This document shows, one piece after another, positions 17,452 through 26,715 of a stretch of 64,000 nt of DNA; the stretch's first letter is position 1, and each line of letters begins with the position of its first letter. Source of the DNA: Salinisphaera sp. T31B1. GTDB lineage: Bacteria; Pseudomonadota; Gammaproteobacteria; Nevskiales; Salinisphaeraceae. The notes under the pieces are model-generated. The model ran no database searches. It was not told where the DNA came from and saw only the letters and a list, made by a program, of their open reading frames with translations. Position numbers and translations under genes: made by a program. The DNA is taken from positions 1,399,001 to 1,463,000 of the forward strand of contig NZ_APNH01000001.1 in the NCBI RefSeq assembly GCF_040361275.1, read 5' to 3'.

Positions 17452-18240
17452 TCATTCCAGTATTTCGACCGTATCGCCACGCCTCAGTCGGCCGGGGTTC
17501 TCAGCAATCAGATTCTGGCCAAACATCACGTCCTTGCCCTGGTTACGATAGCTCGACAGCGTGCGCAGCGGTTCGCCATCAGTGCGGCGTCGGCCGGTGG
17601 CCGGGTCGACCGTGATCATGACGCAACGCGCGCAGGGCTTGGCCACACGAAAAACCACGTCGCCGATTCGGATGCGCCGCCAGGCGTCCTCGGCGAAGGC
17701 ATCGACCCCAGCCACCACCACGTTCGGCCTGAACTGCGCCATCACGTGCGTGCCGTCAGTGCGCGCGTTGACGTCGGCCAGCGAGGCGGTACTCGTCAGC
17801 AGTAGCGGATAACCGTCGGCAAAGCTCACGCGGGTGCCGATCGTTTCTCGAAAACGGGCCGATCGCTCGCCGAGCCAGAGCAGATGCACTGGCTCGGCGA
17901 CAATACGGCTGAACCAGGCATCGAGCGCAAAAGTGGTGGTGAAGGCTTCGAAATCGTCGGCCCAGACGCCGGTCGCGAACCGCTGCTCGCCGAAGTGATC
18001 CCGCGATGCGTCGAGCGCCGTCTGATCGTCGCAGAGCAGCCTCAGGTAGCGGCCGTCGAAGCGCGCCGTCACCCGCTGAAGCTGTGGGTGGGTGCGGGCC
18101 GTCACGAACCGCCCGTCCGGTTTGACCACCATGAAACGTCGATCCCGACACAGACCCTCTTCGGTGACTTCGGCCGAGTTCAGCGCTTCGCCTGCGGTGG
18201 ACTTGATCGGATAGCGGGTAATAGCGGTCAGCGTGGCCAA
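17452..18240 (-). CDS. MOSC domain protein (YcbX/MOSC N-terminal beta-barrel type)
   Basis: A 262-residue protein. The N-terminal MOSC_N beta-barrel runs from LTAITRYPIKSTAGEALNSA to about residue 115. The MOSC domain contains the conserved cysteine in AKPCARCVMITVDPATG (about residue 207), which in the family binds the molybdenum cofactor or carries sulfur. The C-terminus GDTVEIL is typical. Related proteins take part in molybdoenzyme-dependent detoxification of N-hydroxylated bases. Monocistronic. Confidence 0.9.
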   Translation of the reverse strand: MATLTAITRYPIKSTAGEALNSAEVTEEGLCRDRRFMVVKPDGRFVTARTHPQLQRVTARFDGRYLRLLCDDQTALDASRDHFGEQRFATGVWADDFEAFTTTFALDAWFSRIVAEPVHLLWLGERSARFRETIGTRVSFADGYPLLLTSTASLADVNARTDGTHVMAQFRPNVVVAGVDAFAEDAWRRIRIGDVVFRVAKPCARCVMITVDPATGRRRTDGEPLRTLSSYRNQGKDVMFGQNLIAENPGRLRRGDTVEILE

Positions 18241-18735
18241 GATCGAAGGACAGAAACGTAGCGTAGGCCTAGATTAGGATAACCGGGCGTTACCCGTCAC
18301 GGTGGCTCGGCTGATGCGGGCGCCGGAGCCATGTGATCCGGTTCGACAGGTAGCCATGCGGCTGCCCCGGGACTGCGGCGGCTGCAACGCGTAGTCACCG
18401 TGATCTTCGCGGGCAGGTGCGCCCTGACAGAGACAAATCATGCCGATCCATCGGCTGGCCGATATGCCAGTCGCTGCGTTCGACGGGTTGTCGTATTTCG
18501 CCCGCGGCCGGATTCGCGGTCCGCGCATGCGCTGGGCGCTCGGGGCAGTTGGCGGTCTATCGGGTCCGGCTGCTGCAACAGCGCGAGCACCGAGTGTGTC
18601 TGCGTTACGTGCCGAGCATGATCGTCAAGAGTGGGCCGGCCGCGAAAGTACGGCACCCACCGGCCAGGCCGAGCCGGGCTGGCGAGGAAGGCGAAACGGC
18701 CGGGCTCGCAGCTACCGCAGGCCCGGCCGGGTGCC
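18241..18735. other. Non-coding or decayed 495-base gap
   Basis: No intact gene recognised. One forward frame around 18545-18660 reads protein-like for about 35 residues (GQLAVYRVRLLQQREHRVCL onward) but has no start, domain or neighbour support. It may be a gene remnant. Confidence 0.35.
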
Positions 18736-20322
18736 TCAGCCGTTGTCGGTGGGCGCAAGCAGCTTGTTGAAGTCCGTGTCGAGCTTGTCGAGCGAACTCG
18801 CGATATGTTCGCGCTGATCGGCGATCCACTGGTCCTGCTTTTTCAGCCGTTCACGGGCCTCGGCGAGCATACGGTCCATTTCGGCTGGCTGTGGGCCGCC
18901 GCGTGTGGCGCGGTTGTTGACAATAGCCGTCGGGTCCAGGGCATCGCGGAACTGCGACTCGGACATGGGCAGTTCGTGCGGCTGTTCCGGATCCTCGGCG
19001 GTCACGACCTCGGTATAGATCCGCTGGGCCTGCTCGTAGGGGAAATCCATCGGCTTGATGTCGTGCTCGCGCGCATAGCTGACCACGCCGGAGGCGAAAT
19101 GATGCCCTACGCGGAAAGGCAGCTTGTGCTCCCGCATGAGGATATCGGCAAGCTCCTGAGACGCGGTCCAGTCGCTGTTGAGCTCGGCGAGGGCGCGTTC
19201 GGGGTCGATACGCAACGCCTTGAGGATCTTGTCGAACTTGTCGACCACCGTGATGCCGGCATCGACCATCGCCGAGTTCTGGGTGGCATCCTTCGGGTCG
19301 CTCATGCCGGGGGTGATGTTGTGCATCTGCATCATCGGGCCCAGCGCCAGCGTGATGGCATAGGATGCGTCGCTGCGGGTGGAGTTGAGCAGCCCCGGGT
19401 TGCGCTTTTGCGGCATCGAGCTGGACACGTAGGTATTGTCGCCGCCTTCCTGCAACAGCATCCATGGCTGCGGGTCGGCGTACTGGGTCAGCAGGTCCTC
19501 GACGAAATTGCCGGTATGCAGGGCGATGGCCGTGACGATGGAACCCACTTCCACCGGTTCGTCCATCGACGAGATCTGCGAGGCATCGTAGGCGTTGTCG
19601 ACCACCGCATGGAATCCGAGATAGTCGGCCATACGCTGACGATCGAGAGGCCAGCTCGTGCCGTTGAGCACGGTGGTGCCCATGGCCGAACGATCGATTC
19701 GTTCATAAGCCTGGCGGATGCGCTGGGCATCGCGGTCCAGCCCCGCTGCGTGGCCCAGCAGTTGATGGCCGTAACTGTTGGGCTGAGCGGCCACGCCGTT
19801 GGTGTAATTGGGCACGATCGTGGCCTTGTGGCGGGCGGCCAGCTCGACCAGGGTCTTCGACGTGGTATTGAGATGGTCGGCCAGTTCGAGCAGGTCGTCG
19901 CGCAGGATCGCGGCACGGAAGGTGGCGTGCATATCCTGGCTGGAGCGCCCGGCGTGCAGCAGGGTCACGTCCATGCCGCCGGCGTCGATGAGCAACGGCT
20001 CGAACTTGATCACGCGGCCCGGCCGTTCGCCGCCCGGTTTGTTGCCGGCGTCGAGTACGTCCTGAAGCGCGCGGGCGATGGCCGGCGTCTTGTCCTTGTC
20101 CAGCAGGCCTTGCTGGGAGTTGATCACGGCGGTGGCCTTATTCATCTCGCCGAGCCAGAAGAATTCGTCGCGCTCGGTGTCGTCGGACTGCGCTGTTGCA
20201 ACGCCTATCTGGCAAGCTGCGGCCAGGCCGATCGCCGCACAGCGCAGGGCGAGGGTTTTCTGGCGGCCAACGCGATCTGCGCGGTGATGTGTCGGTCGAA
20301 AAAACAATGTCGCGAGTCTCAT
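18736..20322 (-). CDS. Exported lyase of the fumarase/argininosuccinate lyase superfamily
   Basis: The ATG at 20322 is preceded by GGGAGG at ideal distance and gives 528 residues. The first about 45 residues form a long signal peptide (basic start, then LALRCAAIGLAAACQIGVATAQ). The mature enzyme has the superfamily blocks: DMHATFRAAIL, the helical core with GTTVLNGTSWPL, and the signature loop SSSMPQKRNPGLLNSTRSDA (normally GSSxMPxKxNP). The superfamily is normally cytoplasmic, so export is notable. It would eliminate fumarate or a similar leaving group from a dicarboxylate or amino acid derivative in the periplasm. The true substrate cannot be read. Confidence 0.78.
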   Translation of the reverse strand: MRLATLFFRPTHHRADRVGRQKTLALRCAAIGLAAACQIGVATAQSDDTERDEFFWLGEMNKATAVINSQQGLLDKDKTPAIARALQDVLDAGNKPGGERPGRVIKFEPLLIDAGGMDVTLLHAGRSSQDMHATFRAAILRDDLLELADHLNTTSKTLVELAARHKATIVPNYTNGVAAQPNSYGHQLLGHAAGLDRDAQRIRQAYERIDRSAMGTTVLNGTSWPLDRQRMADYLGFHAVVDNAYDASQISSMDEPVEVGSIVTAIALHTGNFVEDLLTQYADPQPWMLLQEGGDNTYVSSSMPQKRNPGLLNSTRSDASYAITLALGPMMQMHNITPGMSDPKDATQNSAMVDAGITVVDKFDKILKALRIDPERALAELNSDWTASQELADILMREHKLPFRVGHHFASGVVSYAREHDIKPMDFPYEQAQRIYTEVVTAEDPEQPHELPMSESQFRDALDPTAIVNNRATRGGPQPAEMDRMLAEARERLKKQDQWIADQREHIASSLDKLDTDFNKLLAPTDNG

Positions 20323-20634
20323 GAAGGCCTCCCTGGCGCTGGATTCCGAATCGCCGGTCGGATGCAACCCATGCCCCGCTCAGACCGACAGGCAGCCCGT
20401 GTGCTCTACACACGTCCGCCATCGGAGAGATTATATGAATTCGCCCCCGGCATGGGTGGGCGCGATTGGCTCGCCCACCGCCGGCCCGGGCGATCCGGGG
20501 AGCGGCCTTTACGCCCACGTGCTTGCATGCCGGCGTATCGGAACGGGTGTGGCGGTTGACGTCCGTATGTCTGGACGTCGATAGTCCCGTGTCCCGATGC
20601 CGGGGCACAGCCAACGCCGAACGAGCGGATCACG
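20323..20634. other. Divergent intergenic region
   Basis: The region between the exported lyase (start 20322) and the hydrolase (start 20635) must contain both promoters. I see no clear gene, operator or consensus promoter in it. Confidence 0.4.
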
Positions 20635-21351
20635 ATGGATTTTCTACTGCTTCATGGGGGCCTGCACGGTGGATGGTGCTGGCAGGAGACTGCGCGAACG
20701 TTGCGGGCTTTCGGGCATCGTGTCGTCACACCGACGCTCACCGGCTCCGGCGAGCGGGCCCATCTGCTGACACCCGAGATCGATCTGGATACCGGCATCG
20801 CCGATATCGTGGCCGTCATCGAGGCGGAGGAGCTGTCGGATCTGACTCTGGTCGCGCACAGCCTGGGCGGGGCGGTGGCATGCGGGGTGGCCGACCGCCT
20901 GGGCTGCGGGATCGTTACGCGTCTGTTGTTTCTCGATGCCATGATTCTGCAGAACGGGCGTTCTGTGCTCGACGAGATGCCACAGGAGGTCGCCGCCACC
21001 CGTCGCGAGATGGCGCGGGCGAGCGGCATGAACAGCATCGAGCCGATCGCGCCGGAGAGTTTCGGCCTGACCGACGCCGACCAGATCGCCTGGGTGGCGC
21101 GTCGGCAGACGCGTCAGGCATTCGGCTGCTTTTCCCAGCCGCTGAAGTTGGCCCACCCCGTAGGTAACGGGGCCGCTTGTACTTATATTCGTTGTACCCG
21201 CCCGCGGTACCCGGCGGTCGAACCCAGCGCCGCATGGGCGCGTGATCAACCCGGCTGGTCGTTCGTCGAATTCGATGCTTGTCACGACGCCATGGTGGAA
21301 AAACCGCACCGCCTGGCCTGTCTGGTCGAGACTCTCGCTGTGCGGGCGTGA
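20635..21351 (+). CDS. Alpha/beta hydrolase (AB_hydrolase_6, esterase-like)
   Basis: A 238-residue hydrolase. It begins MDFLLLHGGLHGGWCW, the HG oxyanion motif of the salicylate-esterase/hydroxynitrile-lyase-like group. The nucleophile elbow is AHSLGG at about residues 82-87, and the catalytic His is likely in FDACHDAMVEKPHRLA near residue 221. No signal peptide. It hydrolyses a small ester or amide. It stands alone, convergent with another hydrolase gene. Confidence 0.85.
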   Translation: MDFLLLHGGLHGGWCWQETARTLRAFGHRVVTPTLTGSGERAHLLTPEIDLDTGIADIVAVIEAEELSDLTLVAHSLGGAVACGVADRLGCGIVTRLLFLDAMILQNGRSVLDEMPQEVAATRREMARASGMNSIEPIAPESFGLTDADQIAWVARRQTRQAFGCFSQPLKLAHPVGNGAACTYIRCTRPRYPAVEPSAAWARDQPGWSFVEFDACHDAMVEKPHRLACLVETLAVRA

Positions 21352-21402
21352 GCAGACAGAGCGGCGATCGAAAACACAGCTTTCCGCTGCGAGGGCGGGA
21401 CC

Positions 21403-21420
21403 GCCGACGCGGGCGTCGGC
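21403..21420. terminator. GC-rich hairpin between convergent hydrolase genes
   Basis: GCCGACGC and GCGTCGGC are perfect 8-base arms separated by GG. The element lies between the stops of the hydrolase genes ending at 21351 and 21440 and may act as a shared transcription end, although no T-run accompanies it. Confidence 0.4.
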
Positions 21421-21439
21421 TGCGCGCCGGGCGGGCCGA

Positions 21440-22162
21440 TCACGACTCGCCGACGAGCAGGCCGGGCAGACGTCGCAGCACCTGTTTGGAAAAGCCGAGA
21501 CCGACGTGGCTGCCGGTCACTCGGATATGCTCGACGTCATCGCTGAAGCGGTCGATACAGGCCTGCCAGGCCACCACGCCATCCGAGGCGCTGTACAGCG
21601 CGCACACGGGGCGCCGCAGCGGTACGGCATAGCGCGCCAGGGTCGCGGCTTCGGCATCGTCGCTGCGAATGCCGCGCCGCTCGTAGACGTGTGCGACGCT
21701 CGTATATTTCGGTCCACCCACCACCGGGCTGCCGAGCGTGACCACGCGGTGGACAAGGTCCGGGCGTTCGCGGGTGATCTCGCGTGCGATATAGCCGCCC
21801 AGGCTCCACCCGACCAGCGATAACGGCTGCGCGAGACGGGCGCCGAGCCGTTCCAGCCGCTCGATCACGCGCGGCGCGAGCGCCTGTACATCGCCATGAT
21901 TCGTCCCCTGGCCCCAGTCCCAGGTCCGAAAGCCGCAGCGGCGCAGATGCCGCCGGATCATCCACATCGAGCCCGGCCCGGCGCCCAGCCCCGGCAGCAG
22001 CATTACAGGGCGTCCGTCGCCGACGGGCTCGTGCGGGAGCATTCGCCATTGCGCCGGATCGAGCGCGAGCCGTAGTGGGGTAAGCAGTTCGCCGGCCAGC
22101 AGTCGCTTGGCAGGGGGCGCCATATGACGCCCGTATCGGCGCTCGAACTCGGCGCTGTTCAT
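21440..22162 (-). CDS. Alpha/beta hydrolase, lipase-like
   Basis: The ATG at 22162 gives 240 residues. The protein reads MNSAEFERRYGRHMAPPAKR, then VMLLPGLGAGPGSMWMIRRH (oxyanion region). The nucleophile elbow GWSLGG is near residue 115, and the His is in VTGSHVGLGFSKQVLRRLP near 220. This resembles cytoplasmic PGAP1-like or triacylglycerol-lipase-like hydrolases of proteobacteria. No signal peptide. It lies about 85 bases downstream of the BPSS1780-family gene on the same strand, so the two may be one transcript. Confidence 0.82.
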   Translation of the reverse strand: MNSAEFERRYGRHMAPPAKRLLAGELLTPLRLALDPAQWRMLPHEPVGDGRPVMLLPGLGAGPGSMWMIRRHLRRCGFRTWDWGQGTNHGDVQALAPRVIERLERLGARLAQPLSLVGWSLGGYIAREITRERPDLVHRVVTLGSPVVGGPKYTSVAHVYERRGIRSDDAEAATLARYAVPLRRPVCALYSASDGVVAWQACIDRFSDDVEHIRVTGSHVGLGFSKQVLRRLPGLLVGES

Positions 22163-22248
22163 GGCAGGGAGTGCGGTGAATTCAGGCTGTCCAGCCAGTG
22201 TACGCGCGATACTCGTCGGCGAGCAGCGAAGAGGCCGTGCCGATCGGC

Positions 22249-23055
22249 TCAAAGATGAATACTGGCTTCCTCGCGCAGCGCAAAGATATCCCGGAACGCG
22301 ATATAGATCGATACGCCGAGCACAGCCGTCGTCGCCAGAGCCAGCAGAGCGAACCATAGGATGCCGATTGCGCCCAGTGGGATCGCAAGCGACGGCATGT
22401 CGGCTACCGCGCGTACGACCATCACCATCAGCCGAATCGTCACGCCGAGCACGGCGAGCCCGATGGTGCCGACCACGATATGGACACACAGCGCGCGCCA
22501 GTTCAGAGCCAGGGCGCGCATGCTCCCCGCCGTGGCCGATAGCGGATCCTGATGACCAAAGAACACAAGGGCCGGTTGGAACCACATCGCGCTCGTGACC
22601 GCCACTGTGAGCGCGACGCTGAGGCCTGCGAACACGGTGATCGGCACGTGCCGGCCCACTGTCAGCATCAGACAGATCGTGCCCACCGTCTGAAGCGCGA
22701 ACTGGATCAGCCCCGCGCCCAGCAGCGCACCGAAACGATGGCTGAAACCGGCCAGCAACGGTCGGTAGCCGAACGGCCGTCCATGCAGACGCCGGTGGGC
22801 CAGCACGGCCGGGCCGATCGCCAGACAAGGCAGCACGATCGTGGAAAGAATCCCGCCGACCCGGGGTACTAGAGAGCAGCCAGATACCACCGCGGCCGAG
22901 ACCAGAATGAGCAGCAGTGCGGCGATCAGCCAGCGTCCGGACGTTGTGTGGAAGAGTGCGAAGCTATCGCGCCACCAGAGCAGGCCATGACGCGCCGGAA
23001 CGACCTTCGGCGCCTCGATCCGGCACGGCGGATCGATGGGGTTCGACACCAGCAT
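22249..23055 (-). CDS. BPSS1780-family integral membrane protein
   Basis: A 268-residue protein with a polar N-terminal segment (VVPARHGLLWWRDSFALF) and six hydrophobic helices, ending with FRDIFALREEASIHL. The WWRDSFALF opening, central MWFQPALVFFG and terminal FRDIF are the landmarks of the BPSS1780 family. No biochemical function is assigned to it. It is upstream of the lipase-like hydrolase on the same strand. Confidence 0.75.
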   Translation of the reverse strand: MLVSNPIDPPCRIEAPKVVPARHGLLWWRDSFALFHTTSGRWLIAALLLILVSAAVVSGCSLVPRVGGILSTIVLPCLAIGPAVLAHRRLHGRPFGYRPLLAGFSHRFGALLGAGLIQFALQTVGTICLMLTVGRHVPITVFAGLSVALTVAVTSAMWFQPALVFFGHQDPLSATAGSMRALALNWRALCVHIVVGTIGLAVLGVTIRLMVMVVRAVADMPSLAIPLGAIGILWFALLALATTAVLGVSIYIAFRDIFALREEASIHL

Positions 23056-23179
23056 GCGGGCTCCTCGGACGCTGTTGGCTGGCTGAATTCAGCGCGCGAG
23101 TTTAAATCATCGAGCGCGCAGGGAGCAGCATGGCCGGGTGTTCTACCGGATAGGGCCGTCTTTGCCGACCGAGGACCGT

Positions 23180-23395
23180 CTATTGCCAGCCCATCTGCCA
23201 GGTGTCGTCATCGGTCAAAGCACGCCAGGCCAGCGTGAGCCTGCGCCGGGTAAGCACGGCCTCGAGTACGACATCGGCCACTTGCTCGCGGTCGTCGCGA
23301 ATGACCTCGATCACTATGAAATGCTTTTCCCGACGCTGCGGGGCGAGCGCCGTCCATTTGCTGTTTGCAAGCTTGTTGGGGTGGATACGGTTCAT
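23180..23395 (-). CDS. TIGR02450 family Trp-rich protein
   Basis: A 71-residue protein (MNRIHPNKLANSKWTALAPQ, then EKHFIVIEVIRDDREQVADV, then LAWRALTDDDTWQMGWQ). Its length and conserved Trp residues match TIGR02450, a small family found mainly in marine gammaproteobacteria and cyanobacteria. Function unknown. It sits between the BPSS1780 and MATE genes on the same strand. Confidence 0.88.
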   Translation of the reverse strand: MNRIHPNKLANSKWTALAPQRREKHFIVIEVIRDDREQVADVVLEAVLTRRRLTLAWRALTDDDTWQMGWQ

Positions 23396-23462
23396 GGAAG
23401 CTCACTGGTCGCGATCGCCGAGCCGTTCCAGCGGCGCGTTCGCTCGGCGGCAGGGATATGGC

Positions 23463-24893
23463 TCAGGGACCGGCCGCCGACAGTCGACGCAGGCGAGAGG
23501 TAATCATCAGCCGCCAGCCCAATAGTACGGCGGCCACGCTCAGCCCGGCCACCAGTCCGATCCAGTAGCCGTACACGCCCAGGCCGTCGAACCAGCCATG
23601 GACACCGCGGCCGAGCATATTCCCGAGCCCGACGCCCACGCCCCAGTACGAGATCAGGGTCACGGCCATGATGATGCGCGTGTCCTTATAGCCGCGCAGC
23701 GCGCCGGCGATGCTCACCTGCAGCGCATCCGAAAACTGGAACAGAGTGGCGATCAGCAGCAACTGTACCGCTAGGCGGCGTACTGCGGTATCACCGCTGT
23801 ACAGTGACACCACCGCCGGGCCGGCCAGCACCAGAATGATATCAACGACCGCAGCCGCTGCCAGCGCACAGCTCAGACCGTTGTACGCCACGAAGCGCGC
23901 GTGGCGGTATTTGCCACGGCCAAGTGCCTGGCCGACCCGCACGGTCAGTGCCATGCCCAGCGACAACGGCAACATGAACAGCACGGAACTGAAGTTCAGC
24001 GCCACCGTGTGCGCCGCGATCACGATCTCGCCGTAGCCGGCCAGAAACAGTGCGATCAACGTGAACAGCGACACTTCGGCGAAGATCGCCACGCCCACCG
24101 GCAGACCAACACGCAGCAACTCCCCGATCAGCGGCGGCGACGGCCAGGAAAAGCGGGTGCCCACGCGGGCATGCCGATAGACCGGCGCGAGACGCGTGTA
24201 GGCGAGCATCGCGATGAACATCACCCACATCGAGGTAGCGGTGGCCAGTCCGCAGCCGGCCGCACCCAGCGCCGGCAGATCGTGCAGTATCGACGGCAAT
24301 GCCTGACCGAAGAGTCCCGCCAGCCCCGCGCCGCCGTAGATCAGGGTGTAATTGCAGACGATGTTGACGGCCAGGCCGAGCAGGGCGAACTGCAGCGAGG
24401 CTCGCGTATGGCCCATGCCGTCCGAATAGAACCGCAGCGTTTCGTAGAGTGCGATGGCCGGCAGGCCCAGCGAAACCCCCTGCAGATAGCGCGCGGCCAA
24501 CACCGCCACGTCCGACGGCACCGACATGAACTCGAACAGCGGCATGGCCAGCGTACGGGTGGCGAGCGCGCAGAGCAGGCCCATGGCCAGCGCCACCCAC
24601 AGCGCCTGATGCACCGACGGCCGGATCGCAGAGAACCGGCGTGCGCCGACGTGCTGGGCAACGATCGGCGTCAGGCCCATCAGGGTACCGATCATGAACA
24701 GCACCAGCGGGAACCACAGACTGGAACCGACCGACACCGCGGCCAGATCCAGCGCGCTGGCATGGCCGGACATGGCCACGTCCACCGTGCTCATCGCCAC
24801 CTGTGCGAGCTGGGCACCGAGCACCGGCAGCGCCAGTCGCATCAGGCGTGCGCTCTCGATTCGGCTGAGCCGGGCGCGGCGGACGAAAGACAC
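23463..24893 (-). CDS. MATE family multidrug/Na+ antiporter
   Basis: About 476 residues from a GTG at 24893; longer GTG starts exist at 24899 and 24953. Twelve hydrophobic segments fall in two homologous halves. The opening ESARLMRLALPVLGAQLAQV and GLTPIVAQHVGARR are typical of the NorM branch. It expels cationic drugs or metabolites in exchange for sodium ions or protons. Monocistronic. Confidence 0.9.
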   Translation of the reverse strand: MSFVRRARLSRIESARLMRLALPVLGAQLAQVAMSTVDVAMSGHASALDLAAVSVGSSLWFPLVLFMIGTLMGLTPIVAQHVGARRFSAIRPSVHQALWVALAMGLLCALATRTLAMPLFEFMSVPSDVAVLAARYLQGVSLGLPAIALYETLRFYSDGMGHTRASLQFALLGLAVNIVCNYTLIYGGAGLAGLFGQALPSILHDLPALGAAGCGLATATSMWVMFIAMLAYTRLAPVYRHARVGTRFSWPSPPLIGELLRVGLPVGVAIFAEVSLFTLIALFLAGYGEIVIAAHTVALNFSSVLFMLPLSLGMALTVRVGQALGRGKYRHARFVAYNGLSCALAAAAVVDIILVLAGPAVVSLYSGDTAVRRLAVQLLLIATLFQFSDALQVSIAGALRGYKDTRIIMAVTLISYWGVGVGLGNMLGRGVHGWFDGLGVYGYWIGLVAGLSVAAVLLGWRLMITSRLRRLSAAGP

Positions 24894-25164
24894 GGTCACC
24901 AACCTTGAGGGTATGAACGATAACTCGGGCGGGACGGGTTGTCGGAGCCACACGAGCGCGGCGGGATTCTAGCCTGTTTGAGGCCCGGCCGGCGTTGCAC
25001 GGCGCGCACTCGCCGCGTCGGGCGCCGCGGTCATCCGTGGGCTGGAAACCATGCGGTGTCGGGTCGGGGTCGGCCACGCAATGGGCATAACTCACGGCGA
25101 TGGGCGGTTGGTGGCACGGGTAGGGCCGGCAGGCGCCCGGGATGACCATGCGGCTGGCGGCGAG

Positions 25165-26712
25165 CTAGGCGACGTTGCGCAGCAGCTCCGAGACCACTCG
25201 TTCCAGGTCGATAAGGGAGCCGCAGCGGGCGACCTGGTGGCAGTGGGCCCGATAGCGCCCCATTTCCGAATCGCCGCTGTCCCAGGCCGTGCGCGGTTCG
25301 GGATTGAGCCAGATAAGCCGTTGGCTGCGTTCGTAGATGCGCCGCAGCAGGTCGGTTCGCGGGTTGCCGCCATTGTTGCGCGCGTCGCCCAGAATCAGGA
25401 CGGTCGAATGCCGATCGATATCGTTCAGCGCCATTGCGTTGAAATCGGCCAGGGCCTGGGCATAGTCGGTGGATCCCTGGCCGTGGTCGTGTAGCGTTCG
25501 GCGGACCGCCTCGTCCAGATCGTACTGTCGGAACAGATCGGTCACCTCCGCCAGGCGCGAACAGAACACGAATGCACGTACCTGGGACAGCACCTCGCCG
25601 AGGCTGTATAGAAACATCAGCATGAAGCGTGCGTAGTGGGCAACCGACCCGGAGATGTCGCAGATCACGAACACGCGAGGCCGCTCGACACGGCGCGACT
25701 TCCAGGCCAGCTCGATCATGTGGCCGTCATGGCGCATGTTCCGGCGCAGCATTTGGGGCAGGTTCAAGCGGCCGCGCTGGGTGACACGGCGCCGGCGGGA
25801 ATGGGCCGCGATGAGCTGGCGGGCCATACGCTCGATCATGCGCCGCATGATGGCATCGTCGTGGCGCTGCACGCTGGATAGGCGCGTGCTGCGTAGCCGC
25901 CGTTCGCGAAGCCGGCGGCCGCGCGTGTCGGCATGCAGGGCGTACTGGGCTTCGACGTGTTCACGTATCTGTCGGCGCAGGCGCTCCCGGCGCCGGTCCA
26001 GTTCGGCGGCCAGCCGCCGGTCTGCCGGTTCCGCGGAGGCGGCCCGCATCGTGATCTCATCCATGAGTTCGGGCCGGCCGAGCCGGTCCATCAGCCGCAG
26101 CGTGTACAGCCCGTGCTGGGTGAACAGCTGGATATCCTCGAGTGCGACTTCCCGAGCAGCGCCGGCAATGGCCATCGACAGTGCGACCGGATCGTCGGCG
26201 ACGAGCAGCCGCCCGAGCGACGAGGACGGCTGGCTCATCAGCGGTGCCGGCTCTCCGGCGCCTGTCGGGTCCGACCGATCCTCGGCCAGCGTGTCGCTGG
26301 CCTGGCCGCCGTGACGACGGGCATTACCGCCACTGCTGCCGCCCTGGGCCTGGCCGTGGCCGTTGGCTTGATCGCCGGCCATGGCGTCGCCCGAATCGTT
26401 GGCCGCGGCGGGCGGGGTGTTCGTGCCCGTCTTGGTTTCGAACCGCTCGTCTGTGCCGGGCAGCTCATCGTCGGCGATAGCGGGCGTGGCGGTAAAATCC
26501 TCGAAACGGAAGAAACGCTCGAAACACCCGTCAAAGGCACGGGATTCGGCTTCGCTCTTGGCCAGTGTAGCGCCGAGGGCTTCCTTGAGTTGCTGGCGGT
26601 CGTGCCAGCCGACCAGCTCGGCAACGCGAAACGCGTCCAGGGTTTCGGCCGTGGACACGCGAACATCGGCCATGCGCAAAGCGCGCACGAATCGGGCGAG
26701 CGTGGCCTCCAC
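25165..26712 (-). CDS. VWA domain CoxE-like protein (MoxR partner)
   Basis: A 515-residue protein starting at a GTG six bases after the MoxR stop. The N-terminus (LARFVRALRMADVRVSTAET) is the CoxE/DUF58-like start. A low-complexity Gly/Asn/Gln linker lies near 110-150, and a Arg-rich helical stretch at 230-300. The C-terminal von Willebrand A fold contains VFVICDISGSVAHYARFML (MIDAS DxSxS). MoxR-VWA pairs act as chaperones that mature metalloenzymes or act in stress response. No obvious client gene is adjacent. Confidence 0.9.
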   Translation of the reverse strand: MEATLARFVRALRMADVRVSTAETLDAFRVAELVGWHDRQQLKEALGATLAKSEAESRAFDGCFERFFRFEDFTATPAIADDELPGTDERFETKTGTNTPPAAANDSGDAMAGDQANGHGQAQGGSSGGNARRHGGQASDTLAEDRSDPTGAGEPAPLMSQPSSSLGRLLVADDPVALSMAIAGAAREVALEDIQLFTQHGLYTLRLMDRLGRPELMDEITMRAASAEPADRRLAAELDRRRERLRRQIREHVEAQYALHADTRGRRLRERRLRSTRLSSVQRHDDAIMRRMIERMARQLIAAHSRRRRVTQRGRLNLPQMLRRNMRHDGHMIELAWKSRRVERPRVFVICDISGSVAHYARFMLMFLYSLGEVLSQVRAFVFCSRLAEVTDLFRQYDLDEAVRRTLHDHGQGSTDYAQALADFNAMALNDIDRHSTVLILGDARNNGGNPRTDLLRRIYERSQRLIWLNPEPRTAWDSGDSEMGRYRAHCHQVARCGSLIDLERVVSELLRNVA

Positions 26713-26715
26713 GGC

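Noticed and set aside
18631-20559. Long forward frame opposite the exported lyase gene
   Set aside because: The reverse strand has a signal peptide, a ribosome binding site and the lyase signature loop. The forward frame has only low-information Val/Gly/Arg/His-rich sequence.
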